Positions 1-8,824 of a stretch of 52,216 nucleotides of DNA are shown here, in pieces; position 1 is the stretch's first letter; each line of letters begins with the position of its first letter. Origin of the DNA: Bacteroidales bacterium (lineage in GTDB: Bacteria; Bacteroidota; Bacteroidia; Bacteroidales; VadinHA17). The DNA lies in NCBI GenBank assembly GCA_030596125.1, contig JAUVKT010000007.1, forward strand, positions 1-52,216. The letters run 5' to 3'. The notes under the pieces were generated by a model, which saw only the letters and a program-made list of their open reading frames with translations, had not been told where the DNA came from and did no database searches. A program made the translations under genes and the position numbers.

Positions 1-408
1 GTTGATCTGACTTATGTTATTATAGGGGCTCGATACAGAGACAATTGGGTGTTTGTTAAAAGCCGGAAGAGAGGCAGCTATGAACTGCCGGCCGGACATA
101 TAAATATGGAGGAACTTCCTGAAGATGCAGCAGTAAGGGAACTCAGGGAGGAGACAGGAGCCATTAGATTTTCGATTAAGTGTGTTAATACATATTCTGT
201 AACGGAGGGTTCTGAAACAGGTTGGGGAAAACTATTTTTTGCTGAGATTCATGATATGGGTGAGATCGCAGATAAGATTGAGATAGAGGAGGTTATCTTT
301 TCTGAACAGATGCCTGAAAACCTGACTTTTCCTGAAGTTCAGACAGCCCTTTTTACAAGATTATGTGAATATCCCGGAAAACGGAGTAAAAATTTTACTA
401 TAGTCTAG
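1..408 (+). CDS. NUDIX hydrolase (5' end outside window)
   Basis: The reading frame is open from base 1, so the N-terminus lies upstream; a GTG at 49 is internal rather than a start. The visible protein carries a complete NUDIX box: G at the start of GHINME, then E after five residues, then RELREETGA after seven more, which fits G-x5-E-x7-REUxEExGU exactly. These glutamates bind the divalent metal used to hydrolyse a nucleoside diphosphate linked to another group. The substrate cannot be told; an 8-oxo-dGTP or general NTP pyrophosphohydrolase role is typical for a single-domain protein of this size. It ends with TAG at 406-408 and is followed by an unrelated membrane protein gene. Confidence 0.85.
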   Translation, partial: VDLTYVIIGARYRDNWVFVKSRKRGSYELPAGHINMEELPEDAAVRELREETGAIRFSIKCVNTYSVTEGSETGWGKLFFAEIHDMGEIADKIEIEEVIFSEQMPENLTFPEVQTALFTRLCEYPGKRSKNFTIV

Positions 409-472
409 TGTCGAGTCAACTTAATATTTGTTCCAATTTACCATGATAATTGGTTTCAAGAAGTTACCAGGT

Positions 473-1969
473 ATGATAGAGAAAATTAATAAAACAGGTA
501 TTATTTATCTTTTGATTTTTATTTCCATTTTTTACTTCATTTTTCCGACAAATAATTCGAGTTTGGATGCTTATGCTTATGCAGGGTATATAGATTCTGG
601 AGAAAGCTTATTTGCACCACATCATTTGCTTTATAATGTATTTCTGTTTTCAATAATTCATCCGGTTAAATTGGTAGTTCATAATTTAGATATACTTCTG
701 ATTAGTAAATATATAAACTCATTTTTTCTTGTTTTAAATCTTTTGATATTCTATCTGATCTTATCAAAACTGAGTTTAGTTAAGAAAGAAAAGATTATTT
801 TCACTCTTATAGTAGGTTTTAGTTTTAGTCTATGGCGTTATGGTACAGAGAATGAAACATACATTATTCCTATTGCCTTTTCCTTATTGGCCAGTTTGCA
901 ATTTCTTAATTACTTAAATACCAATAAGTTAAGACATGTTTTTTTTAGTAGCGTTTTCGCCTCTATAGCCTGCTTATTTCATCAGATTCATTTTTTTTGG
1001 TGGTTAGGTTTATTGTTTGGTGTCCTTTATAATAGACAAAAGTTTAAAGCTGTTGCTTTATATAGTGCAACCGCATTATTAGTTCCATTAGTCTATATTT
1101 TGGTTTTGATTTATTATGAAAATCAGGTATTATCTTTTCACAACTTAACTCACTTCGTTTTTCATGATTTTTATATGGGGAGTGCCAGATCTGAATTTGG
1201 TTGGGAAAATTTCTTTTTTACGGCTGTGAGTAGTTTTAGAACTTTTTTTCAATTTCATCCGAATATCTGGTTTCTGATACAAAGAAGTTTTGTTTATAGC
1301 ATCCCTATAGTATTGTCACTCTATTTTTTTTATACACTACTAAAATTCCTGAAAAGAAAAGAGTTAATAATGATGCGTTCAAATTTTGTTTCTGGTTTTG
1401 CCAAAACACATTTATTGATATTCATTTTACAATTTTTGTTTGCTTTTTATTCTGCAGGTAATGTGGAATTTATGGTTATGATCCCATTTTTGTTATTCTT
1501 AAGTTTCTTCTTAATCTACAAAATAAATTTGCACATATTATCTTTATTGTCATTGACACTTTTTGTTTGGAATTTCAGCTATGGTATATACCCAAATCAC
1601 CGGTTTAATTACTATAATGATGAAGTTTTAGTAGATTTTATCATAAAACATCCTGATGATATTTTTATCGTTAAAAATGCAGATGTTCTGAATAGATATT
1701 ATTACAAAACGGGTATCGATAATTATAAAAACATAGTCTTGTATCACAAAATTCATTCAGCAGCTGAACTCGAAGAATTATTTGAACAAAATAATGCCAT
1801 TATTTACACTGATATAATTGATAAGCCTGCAATATTCGATAGATCGGAGATAGTTTCATCAGACTATTACAAATTGGACTTTAAAGAATACAACAAAGAG
1901 TATACTTTTAGATACGATGGATTTTACGGTACATCATTTATATACAAAATACAACAACGCAGTAATTAA
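473..1969 (+). CDS. Multi-pass membrane protein, possible GT-C-type glycosyltransferase
   Basis: About 498 residues with ten or more hydrophobic segments, then a soluble C-terminal part of roughly 100 residues. I chose the ATG at 473 because it begins a short basic tail followed directly by the first membrane helix; in-frame alternatives are ATG 443 and TTG 428. An acidic residue in the first extracytoplasmic loop (motif SSLDAYAYAGY) and the overall layout resemble GT-C glycosyltransferases that use lipid-linked sugars, but no diagnostic motif settles this. The gene is visibly richer in A and T, with many T-runs, than the genes around it, which suggests a separate origin. No partner gene is adjacent. 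Function is inference only. Confidence 0.55.
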   Translation: MIEKINKTGIIYLLIFISIFYFIFPTNNSSLDAYAYAGYIDSGESLFAPHHLLYNVFLFSIIHPVKLVVHNLDILLISKYINSFFLVLNLLIFYLILSKLSLVKKEKIIFTLIVGFSFSLWRYGTENETYIIPIAFSLLASLQFLNYLNTNKLRHVFFSSVFASIACLFHQIHFFWWLGLLFGVLYNRQKFKAVALYSATALLVPLVYILVLIYYENQVLSFHNLTHFVFHDFYMGSARSEFGWENFFFTAVSSFRTFFQFHPNIWFLIQRSFVYSIPIVLSLYFFYTLLKFLKRKELIMMRSNFVSGFAKTHLLIFILQFLFAFYSAGNVEFMVMIPFLLFLSFFLIYKINLHILSLLSLTLFVWNFSYGIYPNHRFNYYNDEVLVDFIIKHPDDIFIVKNADVLNRYYYKTGIDNYKNIVLYHKIHSAAELEELFEQNNAIIYTDIIDKPAIFDRSEIVSSDYYKLDFKEYNKEYTFRYDGFYGTSFIYKIQQRSN

Positions 1970-2030
1970 ATCTGTTTTTAACCGGCTATAAGTAATTACG
2001 GCCAATAGGTTTATATCTAAATTAGTTTTG

Positions 2031-2053
2031 TAAATTTGTGAATAAATTAGCAG
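2031..2053 (+). promoter_or_regulatory. Candidate promoter -7 box and Rex-like half operator before rex
   Basis: TAAATTTG at 2031-2038 matches the Bacteroidota -7 box TAnnTTTG exactly. Overlapping it, 2036-2053 reads TTGTGAATAAATTAGCAG: the left half equals the Rex consensus half-site TTGTGAA, while the right half is degenerate (4 of 7). No clear TTTG is seen at -33. Autoregulation by Rex is inference. Confidence 0.35.
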
Positions 2054-2065
2054 AAATATTACAAT

Positions 2066-2686
2066 ATGGAGAAATTACCGGGTAAAACAGTTGAAAGACT
2101 CAGCGAATACAGGCGAATTCTGCTCGCCTACCTTGATGCAGTTGATGATTATATTTTCTCACATGATTTAGCAGCACTTTTACATATTACAGCTGTCCAG
2201 GTTCGTCGTGACCTTATGCTTATCGGTTATACGAGTGTCTTAAAGAAAGGGTATGATGTTAAAAAACTTGTAAGAACAATAGGTGTTATTATTGATTCAG
2301 AAGAGGGACAGAATGTTGCAATTGTTGGGTTGGGGAATTTCGGAAGGGCTATTACAGGGTATTTCAAGGGAAAAAGATCCAAACTCAATATTGTGGCTGC
2401 ATTTGATAATGATCCTAAAAAAGTAAGCAGGACTTTTTATGATGTTACCTGTTACGCCATGGAAGAGATGGAACAAGTAGTCAGAGAGAAGAGTATCTCA
2501 ATAGTCATCATAACTGTTCCTCCTGTTGTAGCAAGAGTAGTTGCTCTGAAGTCGATTGACTGTGGTATTAAGGGTATACTAAATTTTACAACGATGTCTT
2601 TGAATATGCCTCCGAATGTTTACCTCGAAGAATATGATATGGTAACTTCCCTCGAAAAGGTAGCCTATTTTATTAAGGAGACATAG
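2066..2686 (+). CDS. rex: Redox-sensing transcriptional repressor Rex
   Basis: A 206-residue protein of normal Rex length. The N-terminal winged-helix domain spans about residues 8-85 and includes the conserved VRRDL recognition stretch. A Rossmann domain follows, with the nucleotide-binding motif GLGNFG near residues 88-93, and a C-terminal domain-swap helix ends in VAYFIKE. Rex binds DNA when NAD+ is high and is released by NADH, so it derepresses fermentation, hydrogenase and respiratory genes when reductant builds up. It lies just upstream of hydG on the same strand, with 210 bases of palindrome-rich spacer, so control of hydrogenase maturation is a natural inference. A TAnnTTTG box lies 28 bases before the ATG. 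Confidence 0.95.
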   Translation: MEKLPGKTVERLSEYRRILLAYLDAVDDYIFSHDLAALLHITAVQVRRDLMLIGYTSVLKKGYDVKKLVRTIGVIIDSEEGQNVAIVGLGNFGRAITGYFKGKRSKLNIVAAFDNDPKKVSRTFYDVTCYAMEEMEQVVREKSISIVIITVPPVVARVVALKSIDCGIKGILNFTTMSLNMPPNVYLEEYDMVTSLEKVAYFIKET

Positions 2687-2741
2687 TAGTATCTCAACCA
2701 TTTTATCTGTTACCGGATATTTGATAAACCAACCCGAAGGT

Positions 2742-2872
2742 AATTAATCAGGTTAGATGATAGATATCATTTCAAGACATGATATTATTCATGGAATTAT
2801 TACCAATTATCATGCTAATTTTGTAATGTTGTACTAGCCTGATTAATTTATAAGTTCTTGAATTATTCAGGC
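2742..2872 (+). promoter_or_regulatory. Overlapping inverted repeats in the rex-hydG spacer
   Basis: Three related arms are visible. Arm A is 2742-2756 (AATTAATCAGGTTAG), arm B is 2834-2848 (CTAGCCTGATTAATT) and arm C is 2860-2872 (GAATTATTCAGGC). A pairs with B over 15 positions with one G-T wobble. B, read from 2837, pairs with C over 13 positions with one mismatch and one wobble and a 10-base loop. B cannot pair with both, so the structures exclude each other. A further 7-bp inverted repeat, ATATCAT/ATGATAT, sits at 2764-2785. The B-C hairpin ends 24 bases before the hydG ATG, and no T-run follows it. It could be an RNA switch or paired protein-binding sites. Confidence 0.5.
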
Positions 2873-2896
2873 TGATTTAAAAAAGAAGGAGAAGTA

Positions 2897-4321
2897 ATGA
2901 AGTTTAATCCGGAAATACTGAAGATAAAAGATGAGAGGATGCAGCCGTTTATTGATGCGGATGAGATATGGGATATTATAAATAATACTGTTTCTGAAAG
3001 ATCAAGAGTTAAGGAGGTTATAGCAAAGTCACTTGATAAAAAGAGGCTTACACTTGAGGAGACTGCAGTACTTGTAAATACCACTGATCCCGATCTCATT
3101 GAAGAGATCAAAGCTGGTGCACGTGAGTTAAAAGAGAAAGTATATGGTAACAGGATCGTACTCTTTGCTCCACTGTATATTGGTAATTTCTGCAGTAATA
3201 ATTGCCTGTATTGTGGATTCAGAACAAGTAATAGTGAAGCAGAAAGGAAGACACTTAATCATCATGAGATTGTTCATGAGGTGGAGGCTCTCGAAGATAA
3301 TGGTCAGAAAAGATTAATTTTGGTTTTCGGTGAGCACAGAACATATACCCCTGAGTTTATGGCTGATACTACCAGACTGGTATATAGTGTAAAGAAAGCC
3401 AACGGAGAGATAAGGCGAGCCAATATTAATGCTGCTCCGCTCGATATTGAAGGCTTCAGAACAGTTGCTGAGGCCGGTATCGGAACATACCAGATATTTC
3501 AGGAAACATATCATCCGGAGGCATATAAATGGTACCACCTGAGTGGTAAAAAAGCGGATTATAACTGGAGGCTTACATCACTTGACCGGGCACAGGAGGC
3601 AGGCCTGGATGATGTTGGTATAGGAGCTCTTTTTGGTTTGTACGACTGGCGGTTCGAAGTATTGGGATTAGTACGGCATACCAATCACCTTGAAGCCTGC
3701 TATAAGGTTGGTCCGCATACAATATCATTTCCCAGGATAAAAGATGCAGCCAGTCTTAATATTGATGATAAGTATATGGTATCTGATGACGATTTCAAAA
3801 AACTGGTGGCAATTCTTCGACTGGCAGTTCCATATACCGGACTAATACTTACAGCAAGAGAAGATCATGATGTAAGAAAAGAGGTTCTTCAGTATGGCGT
3901 TTCACAGATTGATGGTGGCACTAAGATTGAGTTGGGCTCATATTCTGATACACATAATGAAGACCAGAACCTGAATAAGGAACAGTTTAAAATTGCTGAT
4001 GCCAGGTCACTTTCCGAAGTAATTGATGAACTTATTGATGACAATTATCTTCCTTCTTTTTGTACAGCTTGTTACAGACTGGGAAGAACGGGAGAACATT
4101 TTATGGAGTTTTCGGTTCCCGGGTTTATAAAGAGGTTTTGTTCTCCAAATGCTATTCTTACTCTAGCTGAATATCTTGAAGATTATGCCAGTGAGGAGTT
4201 GGCAGAAAAGGGATGGATTGCTATTGAAAAGAATATTAGGGAACTTGATGAGAGTGTTGTTGTAAAAGTAAGAGAACGACTGGATAAGATAAAAAACGGT
4301 CAAAGAGATATGTATTTTTAA
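2897..4321 (+). CDS. hydG: [FeFe] hydrogenase H-cluster maturase HydG (radical SAM tyrosine lyase)
   Basis: A 474-residue protein, the normal HydG length. The radical-SAM cluster motif is C99-x3-C103-x2-C106, within CSNNCLYC. HydG-type C-terminal cysteines are C389, C392 and C415 (C-x2-C-x22-C), which hold the auxiliary cluster where the Fe(CO)(CN) synthon forms. ThiH, the closest relative, is shorter and lacks this arrangement, so HydG is clear. The enzyme cleaves tyrosine to p-cresol and dehydroglycine, the source of CO and cyanide ligands for the H-cluster. An unusually good AAGGAGA Shine-Dalgarno precedes the ATG. The regulator at 4333 follows by 11 bases and is presumably cotranscribed. 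hydE lies 4.5 kb away on the other strand; hydF and the hydrogenase are not in the window. Confidence 0.95.
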   Translation: MKFNPEILKIKDERMQPFIDADEIWDIINNTVSERSRVKEVIAKSLDKKRLTLEETAVLVNTTDPDLIEEIKAGARELKEKVYGNRIVLFAPLYIGNFCSNNCLYCGFRTSNSEAERKTLNHHEIVHEVEALEDNGQKRLILVFGEHRTYTPEFMADTTRLVYSVKKANGEIRRANINAAPLDIEGFRTVAEAGIGTYQIFQETYHPEAYKWYHLSGKKADYNWRLTSLDRAQEAGLDDVGIGALFGLYDWRFEVLGLVRHTNHLEACYKVGPHTISFPRIKDAASLNIDDKYMVSDDDFKKLVAILRLAVPYTGLILTAREDHDVRKEVLQYGVSQIDGGTKIELGSYSDTHNEDQNLNKEQFKIADARSLSEVIDELIDDNYLPSFCTACYRLGRTGEHFMEFSVPGFIKRFCSPNAILTLAEYLEDYASEELAEKGWIAIEKNIRELDESVVVKVRERLDKIKNGQRDMYF

Positions 4322-4332
4322 ATTAACTGTTT

Positions 4333-4860
4333 ATGATCAGATTATTAGTAATAAGGGTTGTTGACAGAATTAAAGAGTCGGGACATACCCAGGAAGTTTT
4401 AACAACTCATTCACATGTGATACAGGCAAGGTTGGGTTTTCACGAGCTTAACGAACAGATTTGTAGCAGGGAAGGTTATATTGCCCTTCTTTTGAAAGAT
4501 GATATCAATGGATATGAGGAGTTTATCACTGACCTTAAGACGATTTACGGAATTGAAACCAAAGAGATAATTTTGTGTGCCGGATCTGATATGCCTGGCA
4601 GAATACCTGAAGAGGCAAAGGTCTCCCTGGCAGGAGTCAGGGTTGATAACAGGAAGGAAGTAATACTCGATGTACAGAATGTTTTGACTCTGTTTGGTTG
4701 TTCAATCCGTACCCGGATGGGTGTTAATATAAGCTCAGAAAATATTGATTCAGGTGTGATCCTGCTCGATCTTATAGGCGATAATAACGAAATAAACATG
4801 TTGGCAGAACGACTTTATGATCTTCCTGGTGTTTGTCTCGGACTAACCTGGTTTGAATAG
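4333..4860 (+). CDS. TM1266-type iron-only hydrogenase system regulator, tandem domains
   Basis: A 175-residue protein next to hydG, the usual place for the small TM1266-family 'iron-only hydrogenase system regulator', an ACT/NikR-like fold. Ordinary members are roughly 80-90 residues. This one appears to hold two copies: residues about 2-81 and 101-173. Both show the same run: VLT, then I-x-R/T-x-R-x-G or I-Q-A-R-L-G, an SG or REG turn, a hydrophobic strand with D, and a helix ending in GI/GV. The second copy matches the family better. The role of the family is not established; a ligand-sensing or regulatory role in H-cluster assembly is assumed from context. Spacing from hydG suggests one operon. 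Confidence 0.75.
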   Translation: MIRLLVIRVVDRIKESGHTQEVLTTHSHVIQARLGFHELNEQICSREGYIALLLKDDINGYEEFITDLKTIYGIETKEIILCAGSDMPGRIPEEAKVSLAGVRVDNRKEVILDVQNVLTLFGCSIRTRMGVNISSENIDSGVILLDLIGDNNEINMLAERLYDLPGVCLGLTWFE

Positions 4861-4875
4861 TTCTTTATTCAGGCA

Positions 4876-6000
4876 CTACCCTGATATTTTGTAAATAAGA
4901 TTTCTTTCTTTAAGATATTCAAGTATAAACTGAAGATGACCTTCTGTTTTACCAATGAACTCCGGTGGGTTTATGCCCGGTTGCTCAAACATATCTTCCA
5001 TTATAAGGTTAGCAACTGCAGTGCAGGTATATCCTGTTGTTCGTGCCATTGAGGTAATGCCTGTTTCTTTATCAAACTTATCGAAAAGATTATAGACATA
5101 CCTGACTTTTTCACCAGCATCTATACCCTCAATTGTAATTCTCATTATAGTAAACTCTTCCTCCCCGGATTTAAGTTCCCATGCCGGGAAAAGCAGGTTG
5201 GCTGTCAGATCAATTGGTTTGATAAGCGTCCCTTTTACTGCAATCTCTTTTTTGCTAAAGAAACCGGTTTCACGCAACATTCTCAGATAATCAATTGTTC
5301 CGGGATAGCGGAGTGTTTTTTCTATCATGTTGAGTACGGGGATTGTAAACAGAAGACTCCTTAGTCCATCAGAATTCCACGACTCAAGAGTCCCTATCTC
5401 ATCAAACTCAACCAGTTCGGGGTCAGACAGGGCATCACGTGTAACTTTCTCACCATTAAGAATATATCTGGCTGGTCTTGTGTATTCTTCGATTACATCA
5501 ATTGGCGAAAATACTGCTTTGTACTGCCATGGCCATTCACGCTTAAATGGCAAACCTCCTACAAGGCATTCAAAGCTGGTCACATTCATTTTATCGTGAT
5601 GGTGGCCAAGTATAATATTACTCATACCGGGTGCTACACCACAATCAGTGACTATTGTTACACCTTTTGATTTGGCGAGCCTGTCAAGACCAAAAGGATC
5701 TTCCGGGAAAAATGAGATATCAACCATATCTTTTCCGGCTTCAATAGTATGTTTTACCGAATTGTATCCCATAAACCCGGGAAGTGCTCCAATAACAAGA
5801 TCCTTATCTCTTACGAGATCTTTCAATATTTCAGGATTAGAGAGATCGGCTGTTATCGCTTTTACACTATCCAGCCCGTAGAGACTACTTAGATTTTCGG
5901 CAGAAAGATCAATAGCTGTTACTTCGTAGCTGCCTGCAAGATCTTTCACTATTGCTGAACCAACCAATCCGGTTCCTAAAACAATTATTTTCTTCTTCAT
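4876..6000 (-). CDS. Saccharopine dehydrogenase family protein, L-lysine 6-dehydrogenase-like
   Basis: A 374-residue NAD(P)-dependent oxidoreductase. The Rossmann motif GTGLVG is at residues 9-14. The middle and C-terminal parts carry the pattern I recall from Geobacillus lysine 6-dehydrogenase: VAPGMSN, a VGGLP strand, a conserved R and Y pair in the YTRPARYI region, and MARTTGYT near the end. Lysine 6-dehydrogenase oxidises the epsilon-amino group of lysine to a semialdehyde that cyclises; close relatives act on other amino acids, so the exact substrate is open. It stands alone on the minus strand, convergent with the regulator at 4333-4860 (15-base gap) and divergent from the M14 peptidase at 6141. 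The diet of peptides implied by the neighbours fits amino-acid catabolism. Confidence 0.75.
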   Translation of the reverse strand: MKKKIIVLGTGLVGSAIVKDLAGSYEVTAIDLSAENLSSLYGLDSVKAITADLSNPEILKDLVRDKDLVIGALPGFMGYNSVKHTIEAGKDMVDISFFPEDPFGLDRLAKSKGVTIVTDCGVAPGMSNIILGHHHDKMNVTSFECLVGGLPFKREWPWQYKAVFSPIDVIEEYTRPARYILNGEKVTRDALSDPELVEFDEIGTLESWNSDGLRSLLFTIPVLNMIEKTLRYPGTIDYLRMLRETGFFSKKEIAVKGTLIKPIDLTANLLFPAWELKSGEEEFTIMRITIEGIDAGEKVRYVYNLFDKFDKETGITSMARTTGYTCTAVANLIMEDMFEQPGINPPEFIGKTEGHLQFILEYLKERNLIYKISG

Positions 6001-6140
6001 GCTTAAGAATTTTGAGAAATTACATTCTAACCTTTCAGATCGACTATAAATTTAGTATTTTTTCATGTTGTAAAACAATGACTTAATAAAATAACATAAA
6101 ATTATTTTTACAATATTGTGATACCAAATCAAAAAAAATT

Positions 6141-8723
6141 ATGATAAAAAAAGTTGTTTTATCCGGATTTCTGGCTCTGATTACATTAGCAGGATCATCG
6201 CAGGTCTCACTCAGTTATTATCTTCCAAAAGAGATCTCATATAATAGCGAGATCCCTACTCCTGAAGAGTTTACAGGGCACCAGGTGGGAGAGTGGCATA
6301 TTACACACGATAAGCTGTACTATTATATGCTTAAACTATCTGAAATCTCCGACAGGGCTGTGTGGGAGGAGTATGGAAGAAGTCATGAAGAGAGACCTCT
6401 TGGAAATCTGATAATCAGTTCATCAGAAAACATCAGCAAACTTGATCACCTGCGCATGGAGCATGTTCGTCTCAGTGATCCGGCTGTTTCGGGTGATATT
6501 GATATTTCGGATATGCCGGTATTTATTAAGCTTGGATATGGTGTTCATGGGAATGAATCAAGTGCTCAAAATGCTTCAATGCTGGTTGCTTATTACCTTA
6601 TTGCAGGATTGGGTGATGAGATCGATAATTTGCTGGATAACACAGTAATACTGATTGATCCCAGCCTGAATCCCGATGGGTTGCAAAGGCATTCAACATG
6701 GGTTAATATGTATAAGAGCAAGAATCTAAACCCTGATGAAGCATCAATTGAATTTAGTGAGGCATGGCCGGGAGGCAGGACAAATCATTACTGGTTTGAC
6801 CTGAACCGTGACTATGTTATGCTGCAACATCCTGAATCAGTTGGAAGGGTTACATCGTTTCACAGGTGGAAGCCAAATATAAATACCGATCACCATGAGA
6901 TGGGTGCCAGTTCAACCTTCTTTTTCCAGCCCGGAGTCAGATCAAGGGAGAATCCCCTAACGCCTGATGAGAACTACAACCTTGTGACAGAAATTGCAGA
7001 GTATCACATAAAACATCTCAATAACATTGGAAGACTCTATTATTCAGAGGAGGTATTTGATGATTTTTATCTTGGAAAGGGATCGTCGTATCCGGATATT
7101 CACGCTTCAGCAGGTATCCTTTTTGAGCAGGCTGGTGTCAAAGGTCATCTCAGGGAGACTTCAGCAGGGACTATTTCATTTCCTTTTGCAATAAAAAATC
7201 AATTCACTGTATCGCTCTCTACACTTGAGGCAGGCTTGAAGATGCGGAAAAAATTGCTTCAGCATCAGAAAGATTTTTACAGGGAGGTAATCGATCTGGC
7301 TGCTAATGATCAGGTTAAAGGTTATGTTTTCAGTGAGCCGGGTGATAAAGCAAGAGCTGCTCATTTTATTGAGAATCTTCTGTATCACCAGATAAAGGTT
7401 TACAGGCTTGGAAAGGATATTACCACAGGTGGAAATAGTTATTCAGCAGGGACCAGCTACTATGTGCCACTAAACCAACCTGAGTACAGGTATATAAAAA
7501 GTATGTTTGAAACAGTTACAAAATTTGAGGAGAATGTATTTTATGATATATCAACATGGGTACTTCCATATTCATTTAATATTCCATATAGCAGCATTGG
7601 TAATATCAAAGGTTTAACAGCCTTGAAAGGTCCTGAAGTATTTGTTCCCCCGTTTGCCGCAGGAAACCTGAGGGCTTCACGTGATGTGTATGCATATATT
7701 TTTGAATGGAGTGAATATTACTCTCCCAGGGCACTGTACAGGTTGCTGGATGGAGGTCTTAAAGTACGTGTTGCAACATCCGGGTTTTTGTATGATGACG
7801 GAGAGTTTAAAAGGAATTTCAGGAACGGGACAATTATGATCCCTGCATACGGACAGGTAATCGACAGGGATGGCTTGTATGAACTTATGAAGGATATTGT
7901 CGCAGAGGCGGGGATAACTGTATATGGAGTTTCAACCGGACACACACCGGAAGGAATTGATCTCGGGAGTAACAGCTTTGTTACGCTTAAAAAACCTGAG
8001 ATTGCAATGTTTATTGGTGGTAGTATCCGGAGTGGTGATGCAGGGGAGATATGGCATATGCTGGATCAGCGTTTCAATATTCCCGTTACAATGATAAACC
8101 CTGTAAGTTCAAGGTCGCTTAACCTTGATAAATACAGTGTTCTTATCCTGACAGGTTCTCCATCTTTGAGCGAAACAAAAGTGGAGGAAATAAAAAGATG
8201 GAACAGAAGTGGTGGAACTATTATCGCTTATAAGGGAGGGAACTCATTTATTTCGAAGAATAAAATGGCACCTGTCAAAGTCAAACCATCACCCGAAATA
8301 GAGAATAAAGGTGATATCAGTTATGCAGACAGGTCTGCACTTTTTTCGGTTCACAGAATTCCCGGAACTATATTTGAGACCAGGTTAGATCTGACTCATC
8401 CGCTTTGTTACGGGTATGTCAGAAACACTCTGCCGGTTTTTAAGAACCACTCCACGGCCTACGAATTGAGTAGCGATCTGTTTGCCAATCCTGTTGTCTA
8501 TACCGGTAATCCATTACTAAGCGGCTATAGTAGTGATCAGAATATTGAGAATGTAGCCGGGTCTGCTTTCGTATCTGTTTTTCCGGCAGGGAGGGGTAGA
8601 ATAATCTCAATATACGATAACACAAACTTCAGGGCTATATGGTTTGGTACCAGTAAGATATTCATGAATGGCCTGTTTTTCGGTCAGATTATGAGTTCAG
8701 GCAGAAGATGGTATGAGGAGTAG
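6141..8723 (+). CDS. Secreted M14-family zinc carboxypeptidase with C-terminal glutaminase-like domain
   Basis: An 860-residue protein starting with a signal peptide (about residues 1-20, ending GSSQ). The M14 catalytic domain shows the zinc motif H136-G-N-E139, the NPDG turn at 177-180, the substrate-binding DLNRDY motif at 220-225, and the third zinc ligand in DHHEMG at 250-255. Residues around 630-720 (FIGGS, NLDKYSVLILTG, RSGGTIIAYKGG) look like a class I glutamine amidotransferase/DJ-1-like fold of the kind that often follows this M14 subgroup. It probably cleaves peptides or peptide-like amides in the periplasm or outside the cell. It is transcribed away from the lysine-dehydrogenase gene and toward hydE. 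Confidence 0.85.
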   Translation: MIKKVVLSGFLALITLAGSSQVSLSYYLPKEISYNSEIPTPEEFTGHQVGEWHITHDKLYYYMLKLSEISDRAVWEEYGRSHEERPLGNLIISSSENISKLDHLRMEHVRLSDPAVSGDIDISDMPVFIKLGYGVHGNESSAQNASMLVAYYLIAGLGDEIDNLLDNTVILIDPSLNPDGLQRHSTWVNMYKSKNLNPDEASIEFSEAWPGGRTNHYWFDLNRDYVMLQHPESVGRVTSFHRWKPNINTDHHEMGASSTFFFQPGVRSRENPLTPDENYNLVTEIAEYHIKHLNNIGRLYYSEEVFDDFYLGKGSSYPDIHASAGILFEQAGVKGHLRETSAGTISFPFAIKNQFTVSLSTLEAGLKMRKKLLQHQKDFYREVIDLAANDQVKGYVFSEPGDKARAAHFIENLLYHQIKVYRLGKDITTGGNSYSAGTSYYVPLNQPEYRYIKSMFETVTKFEENVFYDISTWVLPYSFNIPYSSIGNIKGLTALKGPEVFVPPFAAGNLRASRDVYAYIFEWSEYYSPRALYRLLDGGLKVRVATSGFLYDDGEFKRNFRNGTIMIPAYGQVIDRDGLYELMKDIVAEAGITVYGVSTGHTPEGIDLGSNSFVTLKKPEIAMFIGGSIRSGDAGEIWHMLDQRFNIPVTMINPVSSRSLNLDKYSVLILTGSPSLSETKVEEIKRWNRSGGTIIAYKGGNSFISKNKMAPVKVKPSPEIENKGDISYADRSALFSVHRIPGTIFETRLDLTHPLCYGYVRNTLPVFKNHSTAYELSSDLFANPVVYTGNPLLSGYSSDQNIENVAGSAFVSVFPAGRGRIISIYDNTNFRAIWFGTSKIFMNGLFFGQIMSSGRRWYEE

Positions 8724-8824
8724 AGGAGTAGGGAGTATGGAGTATGGAGAATGTAGAATGTAGAATGGAGAATGTAGAATGGAGTATAGGAAGAATGGAG
8801 AACTTACTTCCTACTTCCTACTCC
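8724..8824. repeat. Degenerate word-like tandem repeat between convergent genes
   Basis: The gap between the M14 gene and hydE is built of variants of GGAGTATGGAG, GTAGAATG and AGAATGGAG, ending in TACTTCCTACTTCCTACTCC. A 9-bp inverted repeat, TAGGGAGTA at 8729-8737 and TACTCCCTA at 8819-8827, encloses it and overlaps the hydE stop codon. It could act as a two-way terminator, but there is no T-run. Confidence 0.6.
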
